From: an uncultured Maribacter sp.
GTDB taxonomy: Bacteria > Bacteroidota > Bacteroidia > Flavobacteriales > Flavobacteriaceae
Direction of reading: 5' to 3'
DNA: 64,000 nt
Assembly: GCF_947496775.1 (NCBI RefSeq)
Contig: NZ_CANMDU010000001.1
Location: 682,001-746,000, forward strand
In this document: piece after piece, positions 1 through 9,300 of the stretch
How positions within the stretch are numbered: the first letter of the stretch is position 1
Layout: every line of letters begins with the position of its first letter
Notes under the pieces: generated by a model
Told to the model about the DNA's origin: nothing
Databases searched by the model: none
The model's input: only the letters and a program-made list of their open reading frames with translations
Made by a program: the position numbers and the translations under genes

Positions 1-617
1 ATTCCAAAGTGCTTTTCAGCATCTTCTTCGTTTCCTAAGATAATATCACAATAAGATGTAAGTTCTGTCATAATAGCTTCTCTATCTCCACCATAATTCC
101 AAAGCTTAGCTCTGTAATTTAAATCGGTAGAAATAGTAATTCCTTTTGCACTAGCAGCCTTCACTGCTTCTAAACATACATCTGCCGCTCCTTGAGAAAT
201 AGCAGGTGTAATACCCGTCCAATGAAACCATTCTACGCCATCAAAAACAGCATCCCAATCTATCATTCCAGATTCAATTTCAGCTATAGCAGAATGTGCT
301 CTATCGTAAACTACTTTACTTCCTCTACTTACTGCTCCTGTTTCTAAAAAATAGATACCTAAACGGTCTCCTCCGTAAACTATTTTATCTACGCCTACTC
401 CTCGCTTGCGCATTTCCATCATTGCACACTCACCAATGTCATTTTTTGGTAAACGTGTAACAAAATCTACAGGCACACCATAATTGGCTAGTGATACTGC
501 AACATTAGATTCTCCACCGCCATAAATAACATCAAAGTTATTTGCCTGCGAAAATCTTAAAAATCCTGGAGGTGCTAAACGAAGCATAATTTCTCCAAAG
601 GTTACTACTTTTTTCAT
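1..617 (-). CDS. kdgK: 2-keto-3-deoxygluconate (KDG) kinase, PfkB family, partial (C-terminus beyond window)
   Basis: Translating the reverse strand from the ATG at 617-615 gives an open frame to the window edge, about 205 residues. It begins MKKVVTFGEIMLRLAPPG and carries the PfkB N-terminal signature GGGESNVAVSLA at about residues 29-40. The family phosphorylates sugar acids or sugars with ATP; the FGEIMLRL...GGGESNVA pattern is typical of 2-keto-3-deoxygluconate kinases, which feed KDG-6-phosphate to an aldolase in the cytoplasm. The second PfkB signature with the catalytic Asp lies outside the window. The Zn-dehydrogenase at 676-1686 is on the same strand 58 bp upstream, so the two are probably one operon. 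A fructokinase or other PfkB kinase is the main alternative. Confidence 0.85.
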   Translation of the reverse strand, partial: MKKVVTFGEIMLRLAPPGFLRFSQANNFDVIYGGGESNVAVSLANYGVPVDFVTRLPKNDIGECAMMEMRKRGVGVDKIVYGGDRLGIYFLETGAVSRGSKVVYDRAHSAIAEIESGMIDWDAVFDGVEWFHWTGITPAISQGAADVCLEAVKAASAKGITISTDLNYRAKLWNYGGDREAIMTELTSYCDIILGNEEDAEKHFG

Positions 618-675
618 TTGATTTGAATTGATTAAAGTTTAAAAAAAATATTTAATGTTAATAGTCGAGTTCAAT

Positions 676-1686
676 TTAATTAAAATTCACTGTGGCTTTA
701 ATTACCCCAGTTGCTGGATCCAGCCAGCTATCAAAATTCTGTATCATTTCAGAAGCATCAACATTATGAGTAATGAAAGATTCTGTTGGAAATTCATTCA
801 ACACACTTATTACATGCTCAAAATCTTCTAGCGTTGCATTTCTGCTACACATTATTGTTGTTTCTTTAGCATGAATTGCTGGATGTGTAAAGGTTAGCTC
901 TCCTTTTGACAAGCCGACCAAAACATATCTTCCTCCATGCGACATATAATTAGGTCCAGATTCTAATGCCCCTTTATGTCCTGTGGCATCATAAACTACA
1001 GTTGCCATATCGCCATTTGTTATTTCAGAAATAGTTTCAACTGCATCTTTTCCTCCTAAAACAATATGATCCACACCTATTTTTTCCTTAGCATAATCCA
1101 AACGTTGTTGGTTCATATCTATTGCTATTACTTTTGCTCCTTTTATTTGAGCCAGCTTCATAATCCCGATGCCTATTGGCCCACAACCTACAACTACTAC
1201 TGTTTCACCATCTTGCAACATAGACCTTCTAATAGCATGAGCACCAATAGCTAAAGGTTCTACTATTGCCATTTGATCATCGCTAAGATTATTTGCAGGT
1301 ATTAACAAATCTACCGGAACTGAAATTGTTTCCTGCATTCCTCCATCGGTATGCACCCCTAAAACTTTAATATTAGTACAACAGTTTGTTTTCCCATTTC
1401 TACATGCTATACATTTTTTACAGCTTACATATGGCATAACCACAACATTATCTCCTGCTTTTATACCCTGCTCATTTTCCTCTATTTCTATTACTTGCGT
1501 AGCTAACTCATGACCCAAGATTCTTGGATAAGAAAAAAATGCCTGATTACCCGCATAAGCATGTAAATCTGTCCCACAAATACCAACTTTAGTCACTCTC
1601 AATAGTGCTTCTCCAGCTGCCTTTTTTGGCGCTTCTTTTTCCTTTAAAAGAAATGTTCCTGGTGTTTCACAAACTATGTATTTCAT
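676..1686 (-). CDS. Zinc-dependent alcohol/sugar-acid dehydrogenase (MDR family; L-galactonate 5-dehydrogenase/threonine dehydrogenase-like)
   Basis: This 336-residue medium-chain dehydrogenase is predicted to be cytoplasmic and NAD(P)-dependent. Visible motifs are the catalytic zinc site GICGTDLH (near residue 37) with GHE (near 59), the structural zinc cysteines CKKCIACRNGKTNCC (about 89-103), and a Rossmann motif GCGPIG (about 167). The closest family resemblance I recall is to sugar-acid dehydrogenases of the L-galactonate or L-fuconate type and to threonine dehydrogenase; the substrate cannot be read from the sequence. It lies upstream of KDG kinase on the same strand, which suggests oxidation of a sugar acid on the way to a 2-keto-3-deoxy acid. 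It diverges from the AraC gene at 1862, a likely regulator. Confidence 0.8.
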   Translation of the reverse strand: MKYIVCETPGTFLLKEKEAPKKAAGEALLRVTKVGICGTDLHAYAGNQAFFSYPRILGHELATQVIEIEENEQGIKAGDNVVVMPYVSCKKCIACRNGKTNCCTNIKVLGVHTDGGMQETISVPVDLLIPANNLSDDQMAIVEPLAIGAHAIRRSMLQDGETVVVVGCGPIGIGIMKLAQIKGAKVIAIDMNQQRLDYAKEKIGVDHIVLGGKDAVETISEITNGDMATVVYDATGHKGALESGPNYMSHGGRYVLVGLSKGELTFTHPAIHAKETTIMCSRNATLEDFEHVISVLNEFPTESFITHNVDASEMIQNFDSWLDPATGVIKATVNFN

Positions 1687-1785
1687 ATTTATAGGATACT
1701 TTTTATTTCAATTCATTAATAAATACAAAGTTAAATTGCTAAAAAAAGAATAGCTACCACAAATACGACTGATACTGATACTATT

Positions 1786-1818
1786 TTTGCCTTAAATTAA
1801 ACTTAAACCTTAATTTTG
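1786..1818 (+). promoter_or_regulatory. Bacteroidota-type promoter for the AraC gene at 1862
   Basis: TTTG at 1786-1789, then a 21-nt spacer, then TAATTTTG at 1811-1818. This matches the TTTG/TAnnTTTG consensus of the Bacteroidota housekeeping sigma factor. Transcription would start near 1825, which makes the ATG at 1862 a better start than the in-frame TTG at 1826. Confidence 0.5.
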
Positions 1819-1861
1819 TTTTATATTGCCAACATTCCTACAAAAAACATTAAAAAAAGCT

Positions 1862-2731
1862 ATGAAACTACATCTAATTAGCAGAGATAATCTAGAGAAT
1901 AATTCCTTTATGATAACGAAACACTCTGACCCTTCTTTTCTTAAAGTTTGGCATTATCATCCAGAATTAGAGCTAGTTTTAACTTTAAAAAGTACAGGTA
2001 CGAGATTTGTCGGAGATAGTATTAAAAAATTTGATGAAGGAGACCTTGTTTTAATTGGAAAAAACCTTCCGCATATGTGGGTGAACGATGATCGTTATTT
2101 TGAACCTAATTCTAAACTAATCGCGGAAGACATAGTTATACATTTTAAAGAAGATTTTTTGGGAAAAGATTTTTTTGAAACCAAAGAAATGAAACCAATT
2201 TTACAACTCTTAACAAAAGCGAAATATGGCCTTAAATTTATTTCGATTCCTTTAGAAATTCCTAAAAAAATAACACAAATTTCTAATCGTAATGGTTTTG
2301 ATAGAACTATAGAATTATTAACCATATTAAACAAACTTGCTCAACATAAAAACTACGAAATACTCTCTAGTGAAGGTTATATTAAAACATTTAACAAAAC
2401 TAAAAATGTAACTTTAGATAACACGTACGAATATATATTCGAAAATTTTAACAAACCCATATCTTTAGAAGACGTTGCTAATGTAGCGAACATGAACTCT
2501 TCCGCTTTTAGCAGATACTTTAAAAGAGTAAACAGGAAAACCTTTTCTAGATACTTAAATGAAGTGCGCATTGGCTACGCATGCAACCAACTAATTGAAC
2601 AAAAAGGAAATATTGCAAGCATATGTTACGATTCTGGTTTTAATAATATTTCTAATTTCAACAGACAATTTAAAAAAATTACTCTAAAATCACCTTCAGA
2701 ATATCTACGTCATCATACACAAGTAAGTTAA
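1862..2731 (+). CDS. AraC family transcriptional regulator with N-terminal cupin sensor
   Basis: From the ATG at 1862 (MKLHLISRDN) this is a 289-residue cytoplasmic activator. The N-terminal cupin-like half has YHPELELVLTLKSTGTRFVGD followed by GDLVLIG, a sugar-sensing fold. The C-terminal 100 residues form a double helix-turn-helix of the AraC type, ending with FNNISNFNRQFKKITLKSPSEY. An in-frame TTG at 1826 would add 12 residues but sits at the predicted transcription start. The cupin half is clearly related to the AraC protein at 33907-34770, and both genes diverge from a zinc alcohol dehydrogenase gene. The probable target is the dehydrogenase/KDG kinase operon at 1-1686. Confidence 0.85.
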   Translation: MKLHLISRDNLENNSFMITKHSDPSFLKVWHYHPELELVLTLKSTGTRFVGDSIKKFDEGDLVLIGKNLPHMWVNDDRYFEPNSKLIAEDIVIHFKEDFLGKDFFETKEMKPILQLLTKAKYGLKFISIPLEIPKKITQISNRNGFDRTIELLTILNKLAQHKNYEILSSEGYIKTFNKTKNVTLDNTYEYIFENFNKPISLEDVANVANMNSSAFSRYFKRVNRKTFSRYLNEVRIGYACNQLIEQKGNIASICYDSGFNNISNFNRQFKKITLKSPSEYLRHHTQVS

Positions 2732-2791
2732 TTTTCTTCTTACATTCTGAACCATCTTTACTGCACTTTTACAAAGCTCTATTTTTTCTTA

Positions 2792-3817
2792 CTAACTCTT
2801 CTTTTTTGAAGAATTTCTAACAATTAAAGTTGGATTTATAATTATAGTTTCTACCTTTTTTTCAGAGGCTCTATTTTTAATTTGCTTTAACAACAATGTT
2901 GCTGCCAATTTTCCCATTTCACTTCCGGACTGATCCATAGTACTTAAAGAGGGCTCTATCACAGAAGAAATAGGCTCATTACTAAAACCTATTATTGCAA
3001 TATCTTCTGGAATACGCACTCCTTTTTTCTTTAAATTCTGCATGGCACTAATCGCTGCTACATCATTCGCCGAGAAGATACCATCTATTTTTTCTGGTAA
3101 TGCCAATACTTTTTCAGAAAGAGACACTCCGTCTTCTGTCATTAAACGAGAGTTCAAAACAAAATTTTCTCTAAATGGTAATCCATGTTTTTCTAAAGCT
3201 GCTTTATAACCTTCTAACCTATTTTTATATACTCTTAAACTATCAGGGCCAGAAAAATGTACTATATGAGTACATCCTTGCGAAATTAAATGTGAGGTTG
3301 CGTCAAACCCACCTTTAAAATCATCTAACAACACATTATTAGGACCGGGTAAATCGCAATGTCTATCAAAAATCAATACTGGTGTTCCATGCTTATCTAA
3401 GCCTTCTAAATGTTTGTAACTCAATGTTTCCATAGAAATAGACATAATCAAACCATCTACCCTATTTGCAACGAGAGTCTGAACCAAATTTTGTTCTCTT
3501 TCAAATTGCTCTAAAGATTGACATATTATAACATTATAACCCTCTTTAAACGCGATTTCTTCAATCCCAGATATAGCTGAAGAAAAAAAATGCCGTGAAA
3601 TTCTGGGAACAATTACGCCTATATTATTGGTTCTACTTTTTCGCAAATTAGATGCCAAAACATTTCTTTGATACCCCAATTCATTTGCCTTTGCAAGTAT
3701 CTTCTGCTTTGTCTTTATTGAAACCCGATTACTATTATTCAATGCACGTGAAACGGTAGAACTATCAATCCCCAATGCTTTAGCAATATCATGTATTGTA
3801 GTAGAGTTATTTTCCAT
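2792..3817 (-). CDS. LacI family transcriptional repressor
   Basis: The protein is 341 residues, the usual LacI length. The N-terminal HTH reads TIHDIAKALGIDSSTVSRALN (residues about 7-27), followed by a hinge region and a periplasmic-binding-protein-like sensor domain with the typical stretches IGVIVPRISRHFFSSAISGIE and VDGLIMSIS. It diverges from kduI at 3933, and the intergenic region holds a perfect 16-bp palindrome with a central CG (3855-3870), the form expected of a LacI operator. The likely regulon is kduI-DUF4861 plus autoregulation, with a sugar-acid intermediate as possible inducer (inferred). Confidence 0.9.
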   Translation of the reverse strand: MENNSTTIHDIAKALGIDSSTVSRALNNSNRVSIKTKQKILAKANELGYQRNVLASNLRKSRTNNIGVIVPRISRHFFSSAISGIEEIAFKEGYNVIICQSLEQFEREQNLVQTLVANRVDGLIMSISMETLSYKHLEGLDKHGTPVLIFDRHCDLPGPNNVLLDDFKGGFDATSHLISQGCTHIVHFSGPDSLRVYKNRLEGYKAALEKHGLPFRENFVLNSRLMTEDGVSLSEKVLALPEKIDGIFSANDVAAISAMQNLKKKGVRIPEDIAIIGFSNEPISSVIEPSLSTMDQSGSEMGKLAATLLLKQIKNRASEKKVETIIINPTLIVRNSSKKKS

Positions 3818-3854
3818 TAAATATCACACCTTATCTAAAATATAAAAGCAAAAA

Positions 3855-3870
3855 ATACAATCGATTGTAT
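3855..3870. promoter_or_regulatory. Perfect 16-bp palindrome, probable LacI operator
   Basis: ATACAATCGATTGTAT is identical to its reverse complement and has the central CG typical of LacI-family operators. It lies between divergent lacI-type and kduI genes and overlaps the candidate -33 element of the kduI promoter, so binding would block RNA polymerase. Confidence 0.65.
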
Positions 3871-3895
3871 TGTTGCTATATTTTTATTACGTTTG
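3865..3895 (+). promoter_or_regulatory. Bacteroidota-type promoter of kduI
   Basis: TTG at 3865-3867, inside the right arm of the palindrome, a 20-nt spacer, then TACGTTTG at 3888-3895 (TAnnTTTG). The start codon of kduI lies 37 nt downstream of the -7 element. Confidence 0.5.
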
Positions 3896-3932
3896 TACTA
3901 TTATCTGCATTTATTAATTCGCAATATAGCAT

Positions 3933-4772
3933 ATGAAAACCATTTACGAAACCCGATACGCTTCTAATCCCGAAACAGTAAAAAAATACGATACTAACCA
4001 ATTGCGTAATGAATTTTTAATAGACAATTTAATGCAATTAGGTAAAGTAAACCTTACCTATTCTCATTACGATCGTTATATTACCGGCTCGGCTGTTCCT
4101 ACTGAGCCATTAGAACTAGAAGCAATTGATCCATTAAAAGCGGGGTTCTTTTTAGATAGAAGAGAATTAGGCATCATTAACGTTGGCGGTAATGGTTCTG
4201 TTGAAGTAGATGGAGAAATATTTACTTTAGGTCTTAAAGATGCTCTTTATATTGGCATGGGTATTAAATCTGTTGTATTTAAAAGTGATGATCCAAAAAA
4301 TCCGGCCAAATTTTATTTAAATTCTGCCCCGGCGCATACAAACCACCCTACTAAAAAAGTAGGTCTACAAGATGCCAAAAAGCTAGAATTAGGCTCTTTA
4401 GAAACCGCTAACCACAGAACTGTAAATCAAATGATTATAGGTGGCATTGTAACCTCCTGCCAATTACAAATGGGCATGACCGAACTAAAAACTGGAAGTG
4501 TTTGGAACACTATGCCTGCACATGTTCATGATCGTAGAATGGAAATTTATTTTTATTTAGATATTCCTGAAGAACAAGCCGTTTGCCATTTTATGGGACA
4601 ACCACAAGAAACCAGACATATTTGGATGCAAAATCACCAAGCTGTAATTTCTCCACCATGGTCTATTCACTGTGGATCAGGAACCTCTAATTATACATTT
4701 ATATGGGGTATGGCCGGTGAAAATTTGGATTATACAGATATGGACGTTGCTAAAATAACAGAACTAAGATAA
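3933..4772 (+). CDS. kduI: 5-dehydro-4-deoxy-D-glucuronate isomerase (DKI isomerase)
   Basis: KduI converts 5-keto-4-deoxyuronate (the open form of unsaturated uronates) to 2,5-diketo-3-deoxygluconate in the cytoplasm. The 279-residue length equals that of E. coli KduI. The zinc ligands known for the family are present: His197 and His199 in PAHVHDRRMEIYFY, Glu204, and His246 in PPWSIHCGSG. It is followed after 34 bp by a DUF4861 gene, so the two probably form one operon under the LacI promoter at 3855-3895. No KduD is obvious; the SDR at 31326 is a weak candidate. No polysaccharide lyase or GH88/GH105 occurs in the window, so the source of an unsaturated uronate is not visible here. Confidence 0.93.
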   Translation: MKTIYETRYASNPETVKKYDTNQLRNEFLIDNLMQLGKVNLTYSHYDRYITGSAVPTEPLELEAIDPLKAGFFLDRRELGIINVGGNGSVEVDGEIFTLGLKDALYIGMGIKSVVFKSDDPKNPAKFYLNSAPAHTNHPTKKVGLQDAKKLELGSLETANHRTVNQMIIGGIVTSCQLQMGMTELKTGSVWNTMPAHVHDRRMEIYFYLDIPEEQAVCHFMGQPQETRHIWMQNHQAVISPPWSIHCGSGTSNYTFIWGMAGENLDYTDMDVAKITELR

Positions 4773-4806
4773 CCATGAACATTCCATTATTTAATTATTA
4801 AAAATC

Positions 4807-5982
4807 ATGGTCATCACTATTCAAAAAACTATTATAATTATTAGTAGTATATCTTTACTACTTTCTTGTGGTTCTAAAAATAAAGAGAATACCGTATTTG
4901 TAGTTAAAAACACACTTGATATTCAGAGGTTTTTTGAAACTGTAACACTTACAAAAGAGTTTCTTAAAACCAACAATATAGATAGTCTAGGGATTAAAGA
5001 TAATAGTACTGGAGAAATTTTAATGTCCCAATTAATAGACCATGATGGTGATGGCACAAATGATGAAATTATTTTTCAACCAAAAATAGCTGCAAATTCT
5101 GAAAAAGAATATCAACTTTTTAAACTAACAGAAATAACAAAACCAGAGGCTATTTGCTATTCTCGCTTTGTTCCTGAACGCACAGATGACTATACTTGGG
5201 AAAATAATAAAGTAGCTTTTAGAATTTTTGGACCAACGGCTCAAAAAATGAAAGAAGAAGGTACTCCTGGGGGCACTTTATCTAGTGGTGTAGATGCTTG
5301 GCTTAAAAAGGTAGACTATCCAATTATTAACAAATGGTATCAGAAAGAATTACAAACCGAAGGCTCTTATCATGAAGATACTGGCGAAGGTTTAGACAAT
5401 TTTCATGTAGGTATTAGTCGAGGTGTTGGCGGAATTGCAATTAAAAAAGATACCTCGTATTATTTTTCCAAAAATTACACCAAGTGGAAAACCATTACTA
5501 CCGGCCCTATTAGAACAAGTTTCTATGTGGAATATGCGAATTGGAATGCCGCAGGAGATTTAATAAAAGAATCTAGAGTTATTAGCCTTGATTATGGTAG
5601 TAATTTTTCCAAGTTCGACATCTCTATCGAAGGAACAAATGAAATATCGGCTGGCTTAACACTTCATGAAAAAGATGGTATTGTTAAAGCAAATACAGAC
5701 GAAGGTTGGATTAGTTATTGGCAACCACACGGAGATTCGGAATTAGGGACTGCTATAATAGCTCCAAAAAAACACATTTCCTCTCTTGAAAAATATGAAA
5801 CTAATGACATAGATTTAAGTAATGCCTATGCAAACTTAAAAGTAATAAATAATAATGTTACTTACTATGCAGGTTTTGGTTGGAAAGTTAGGGGAGATTA
5901 CAAGAATCAAATAGAATGGAACGAAAATATAAGTAATTTTTCCAAAAAAATAAATACCCCCTTAACCATAGAATGGCATTAG
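4807..5982 (+). CDS. DUF4861 family lipoprotein
   Basis: This 391-residue protein has a lipoprotein signal (ISLLLSCGSK, lipobox cysteine near residue 21), so it should be anchored in the periplasm or outer membrane. The rest resembles DUF4861: GEGLDNFHVGISRGVGGIA, the Trp/Tyr-rich stretch TKWKTITTGPIRTSF, and a beta-rich C-terminus ending in IEW. The family is common in Bacteroidota polysaccharide loci, often next to uronate genes, and has no function that I can state. It follows kduI with a 34-bp gap. A glycan-binding or glycan-modifying role is possible but unproven. Confidence 0.75.
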   Translation: MVITIQKTIIIISSISLLLSCGSKNKENTVFVVKNTLDIQRFFETVTLTKEFLKTNNIDSLGIKDNSTGEILMSQLIDHDGDGTNDEIIFQPKIAANSEKEYQLFKLTEITKPEAICYSRFVPERTDDYTWENNKVAFRIFGPTAQKMKEEGTPGGTLSSGVDAWLKKVDYPIINKWYQKELQTEGSYHEDTGEGLDNFHVGISRGVGGIAIKKDTSYYFSKNYTKWKTITTGPIRTSFYVEYANWNAAGDLIKESRVISLDYGSNFSKFDISIEGTNEISAGLTLHEKDGIVKANTDEGWISYWQPHGDSELGTAIIAPKKHISSLEKYETNDIDLSNAYANLKVINNNVTYYAGFGWKVRGDYKNQIEWNENISNFSKKINTPLTIEWH

Positions 5983-6311
5983 ATTAGGTCTTACTTTTAA
6001 AGTACTAATCATTTGTTGCACACTCTAGGCCATTTAGTATACACTTTAAAAAGGAATCTAAATACTTTTGATAATAACCGTTTGTTAATTATCAGGTATG
6101 CGTAAAGATTTTCCTATTCTCTGTTATTTATTTCTACTTCATTTTTTTACTCTAGTATGGATAATAAATACTTTTCCTATATCTATTAACCGCTTTAAAC
6201 TTCAAATAGAAAAAAATATTTCGAAATTCCTTACCAAAGATTCTTTTCATAAAATTACTTAAGAAAAAAAGATAATAAAAACGATAAATTGTATATTAAT
6301 AAAAAAACGAT
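5983..6311. other. Intergenic region upstream of the hybrid sensor gene
   Basis: These 329 bp have no credible ORF. A TACTTTTG element at 6063-6070 fits TAnnTTTG but has no matching -33 element. I see no strong hairpin with a T-tract. It should contain the end of the kduI-DUF4861 transcript and the promoter of the sensor gene. Confidence 0.4.
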
Positions 6312-9300
6312 TTGAGACATTCCCTATATCTTCTTACATCCTTTTTACTTTGCAATATTCTTTCTGGGCAAAACAATATTTATTTTGATCATCTTTCTAC
6401 TAAAGATGGTTTATCGCAAAATGACATTAACGATATATATCAAGATGAGGAAGGTTTTATGTGGTTTGCCACTCATGATGGTCTAAACAAATATGACGGA
6501 TATACCTTTACAAATTATGTGCCTCAATCTAATACAAAAGGATCTATTAGCTCCAATTTAGTATACTCGATTACCGGGGACAAAGATGGAAATTTATGGG
6601 TAGGAACCACAGGTGGAGGGCTAAATTTTTTCGATAGAAAAAGAGAGAAATTCATCCATTTTAAACATGAAAAAAACAACCCTAATAGTATTGACAGCAA
6701 TTCTATATCGGATGTTTATATTGATAAAAAAGAACGATTATGGATAAGTTCTAATAAGGGCGTTAGCATGTTAGACCTGAAAAAACCTATAAAAAATCCG
6801 GTCTTTCAAAAATTTAATCCAGTTAAAGAACCGAGTATCAGCGGCTGGGATGGCAGCTCCGTTTTATGTCTTTTTGAGGATAATAATGGTCAAATATGGA
6901 CTGGTGGCATTAATGGCATTTATAAACTTACCAATGATAAAAACAATAATTTATTTTTTAGGTTAGAAAATGAAACTATAGGCATACCGGCAGTTGGTGT
7001 TCGGAGTATTAAAGAAGATAAATTTGGTCGTTTAATTATTAGCACTAATATGGGCTTATATTGTCATGGAGGAAAAAACGACTCTGTAAGCGGTGCTAAA
7101 AAAATATCAGACGGCTCTTATACCTCCATACAAATAGATAACTATAATAATATTTGGGTGGGTAGCAATTCTGGATTATTATACTTCTCTAGCAACAATG
7201 GCTCCAATTACCCAGAAGCAACAGAAACATTTACCTATAACCCCGAAATACCAAACAGTCTAAGTAAAGACATAATAAAATCTCTATATATAGATAAAAC
7301 AGGTATTATATGGGTAGGTACAAATGGCGGGGGAATAAATAAAATAGATTTAGAACGAAAACAGTTTAGGCACATTAGAAAAACCCTTTCCAATAGTAGT
7401 TTAAGTTATGATAAAATACGAGCAATTTTTGAGGATAGTAACAAAAATCTTTGGTTAGGTACAGAAGGAGGAGGATTAAATATGCTAACGCATACTGACA
7501 ATGACAATTATACTCATTTTAAAAAATTTGATATCAGTGACAAAATATTCTCCCTTGAAGAAATTCAAGAAGGGGATAAAAAAATGCTCTTAATTGGTGC
7601 AGAAGGCATCCCTTCTTTATACAAACTAGACATTACCCATCCAGAAAAAATTAAAACAGAGAATGCCATTTTTATTCCAGAAATTAAAAAAAGTGTCTTT
7701 ACTATAAAAAAGGATAGGCATAATGTTGTTTGGATTGGCACCTATAGTGGAGGGGTATATAGAAGTAAATACGATTCTATTTCTAAGTCTTATGAAATTA
7801 AAAGGTTTTCTAGTAACCCATTAAATAAAAAGAGTATTTCTAGTGATATTATTAGAAATATTTATGAGGATAGTAAAGGTTTTTTATGGTTTGGAACAGG
7901 AGACGGACTATGTAGGTTAAACTCAAAACAAACGTTAAAAGACAAACCTAAATTTAAAGTTTACAAGAACGACCCTAAAGATAGCACCTCTATTAGTCAT
8001 AATTATATACTTCCAATTTTAGAAACTAGCAAAGGAGATATATGGATAGGTACTTTTGGTGGCGGATTAAATAAATTTGTAAGAGAAAACAAAGGTGCAC
8101 CCGAACATTTTATCACTTACGACACCAAACATGGATTACCTAATAATGTGATTAAAGGAATTCTGGAGGATGATGAAGGCCATTTATGGCTTTCTACGAA
8201 TAAAGGCTTATCCAAATTTAATCCCGAAACCGAAATCTTCACAAACTACGATGAAATAGATGGCTTACAAAACTATGAATTCCAAGAATTAGCTTGTTTA
8301 AAAAGAAAAAATGGCGAATTCCTTTTTGGAGGTGTAAATGGGTTTAATACTTTTTATCCGGAAAATATAGAAGTAAATGAAATTCCTGCGGAAACAGTAA
8401 TCACTAATTTTTTAATCTCAAATAAAAAGATAGGCCCCGGAGAATTATTTAATGGTAGAGTAATCCTAAAAAAAACGATAAACACAACTAAAACAATAGA
8501 ATTAAAATACAAAGAAAACAGTTTTTCCTTTGAATTTGCAGCATTACATTATGCAGCTCCAAGTAAAAACCAATTTGCATATATGCTCAAGGGTTTCGAT
8601 GAAGACTGGATAAAAACTAACTCTAACAAACGTTTTGCTAATTATACTAATTTAGAACCTGGAACATATCATTTATTAGTAAAAGCATCAAACAACGATG
8701 GTATTTGGGATGTAACTCCATCCGAAATTGAGATTAAAGTTATTCCACCATTTTGGCGAACAAATTGGGCATATCTTCTTTATACAGCCCTCATATTAGG
8801 TCTAATTTGGTTGTTTTGGAGATATACTTTTATAAAAACCACAGAAAAGCACCAGCTAGAATTAGAGCATTTAGAAAAAGAACAGTCAGAAGAAATGCAA
8901 AGGATAAAGCTTGAATTTTTTACTAACATTTCCCATGAATTCAGAACGCCATTAACTCTTATAAAAGGCCCCTTGGAATATCTTCAAAAAAATGGAGAAA
9001 ATGTTCCTCAAAAAGCAATACAAGAACAATATACTCTAATGCATAAAAACACCAATTATTTATTAAAATTGGTAAGTCAATTATTAGATTTCAGAAAAAT
9101 AAACCAGGGAAAAATGCACCTTGTTGTAAGGCAAACCAATGTGGTTTCTTTTATTACGGAATTAGCAGAGCCTTTTCAGTTTCTAGCTCATAAAAAAATG
9201 ATAGATTTTGTTATTACTTCTTCTCCAAAAGAAATTCAATCTTGGGTAGACCACGATGCTTTAGAAAAAATATGTAACAACCTACTTTCCAATGCATTTA

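Noticed and set aside
1826-1861. TTG start for the first AraC regulator
   Set aside because: It coincides with the predicted transcription start from the TAATTTTG promoter, and the ATG at 1862 matches the N-terminus expected for the family.
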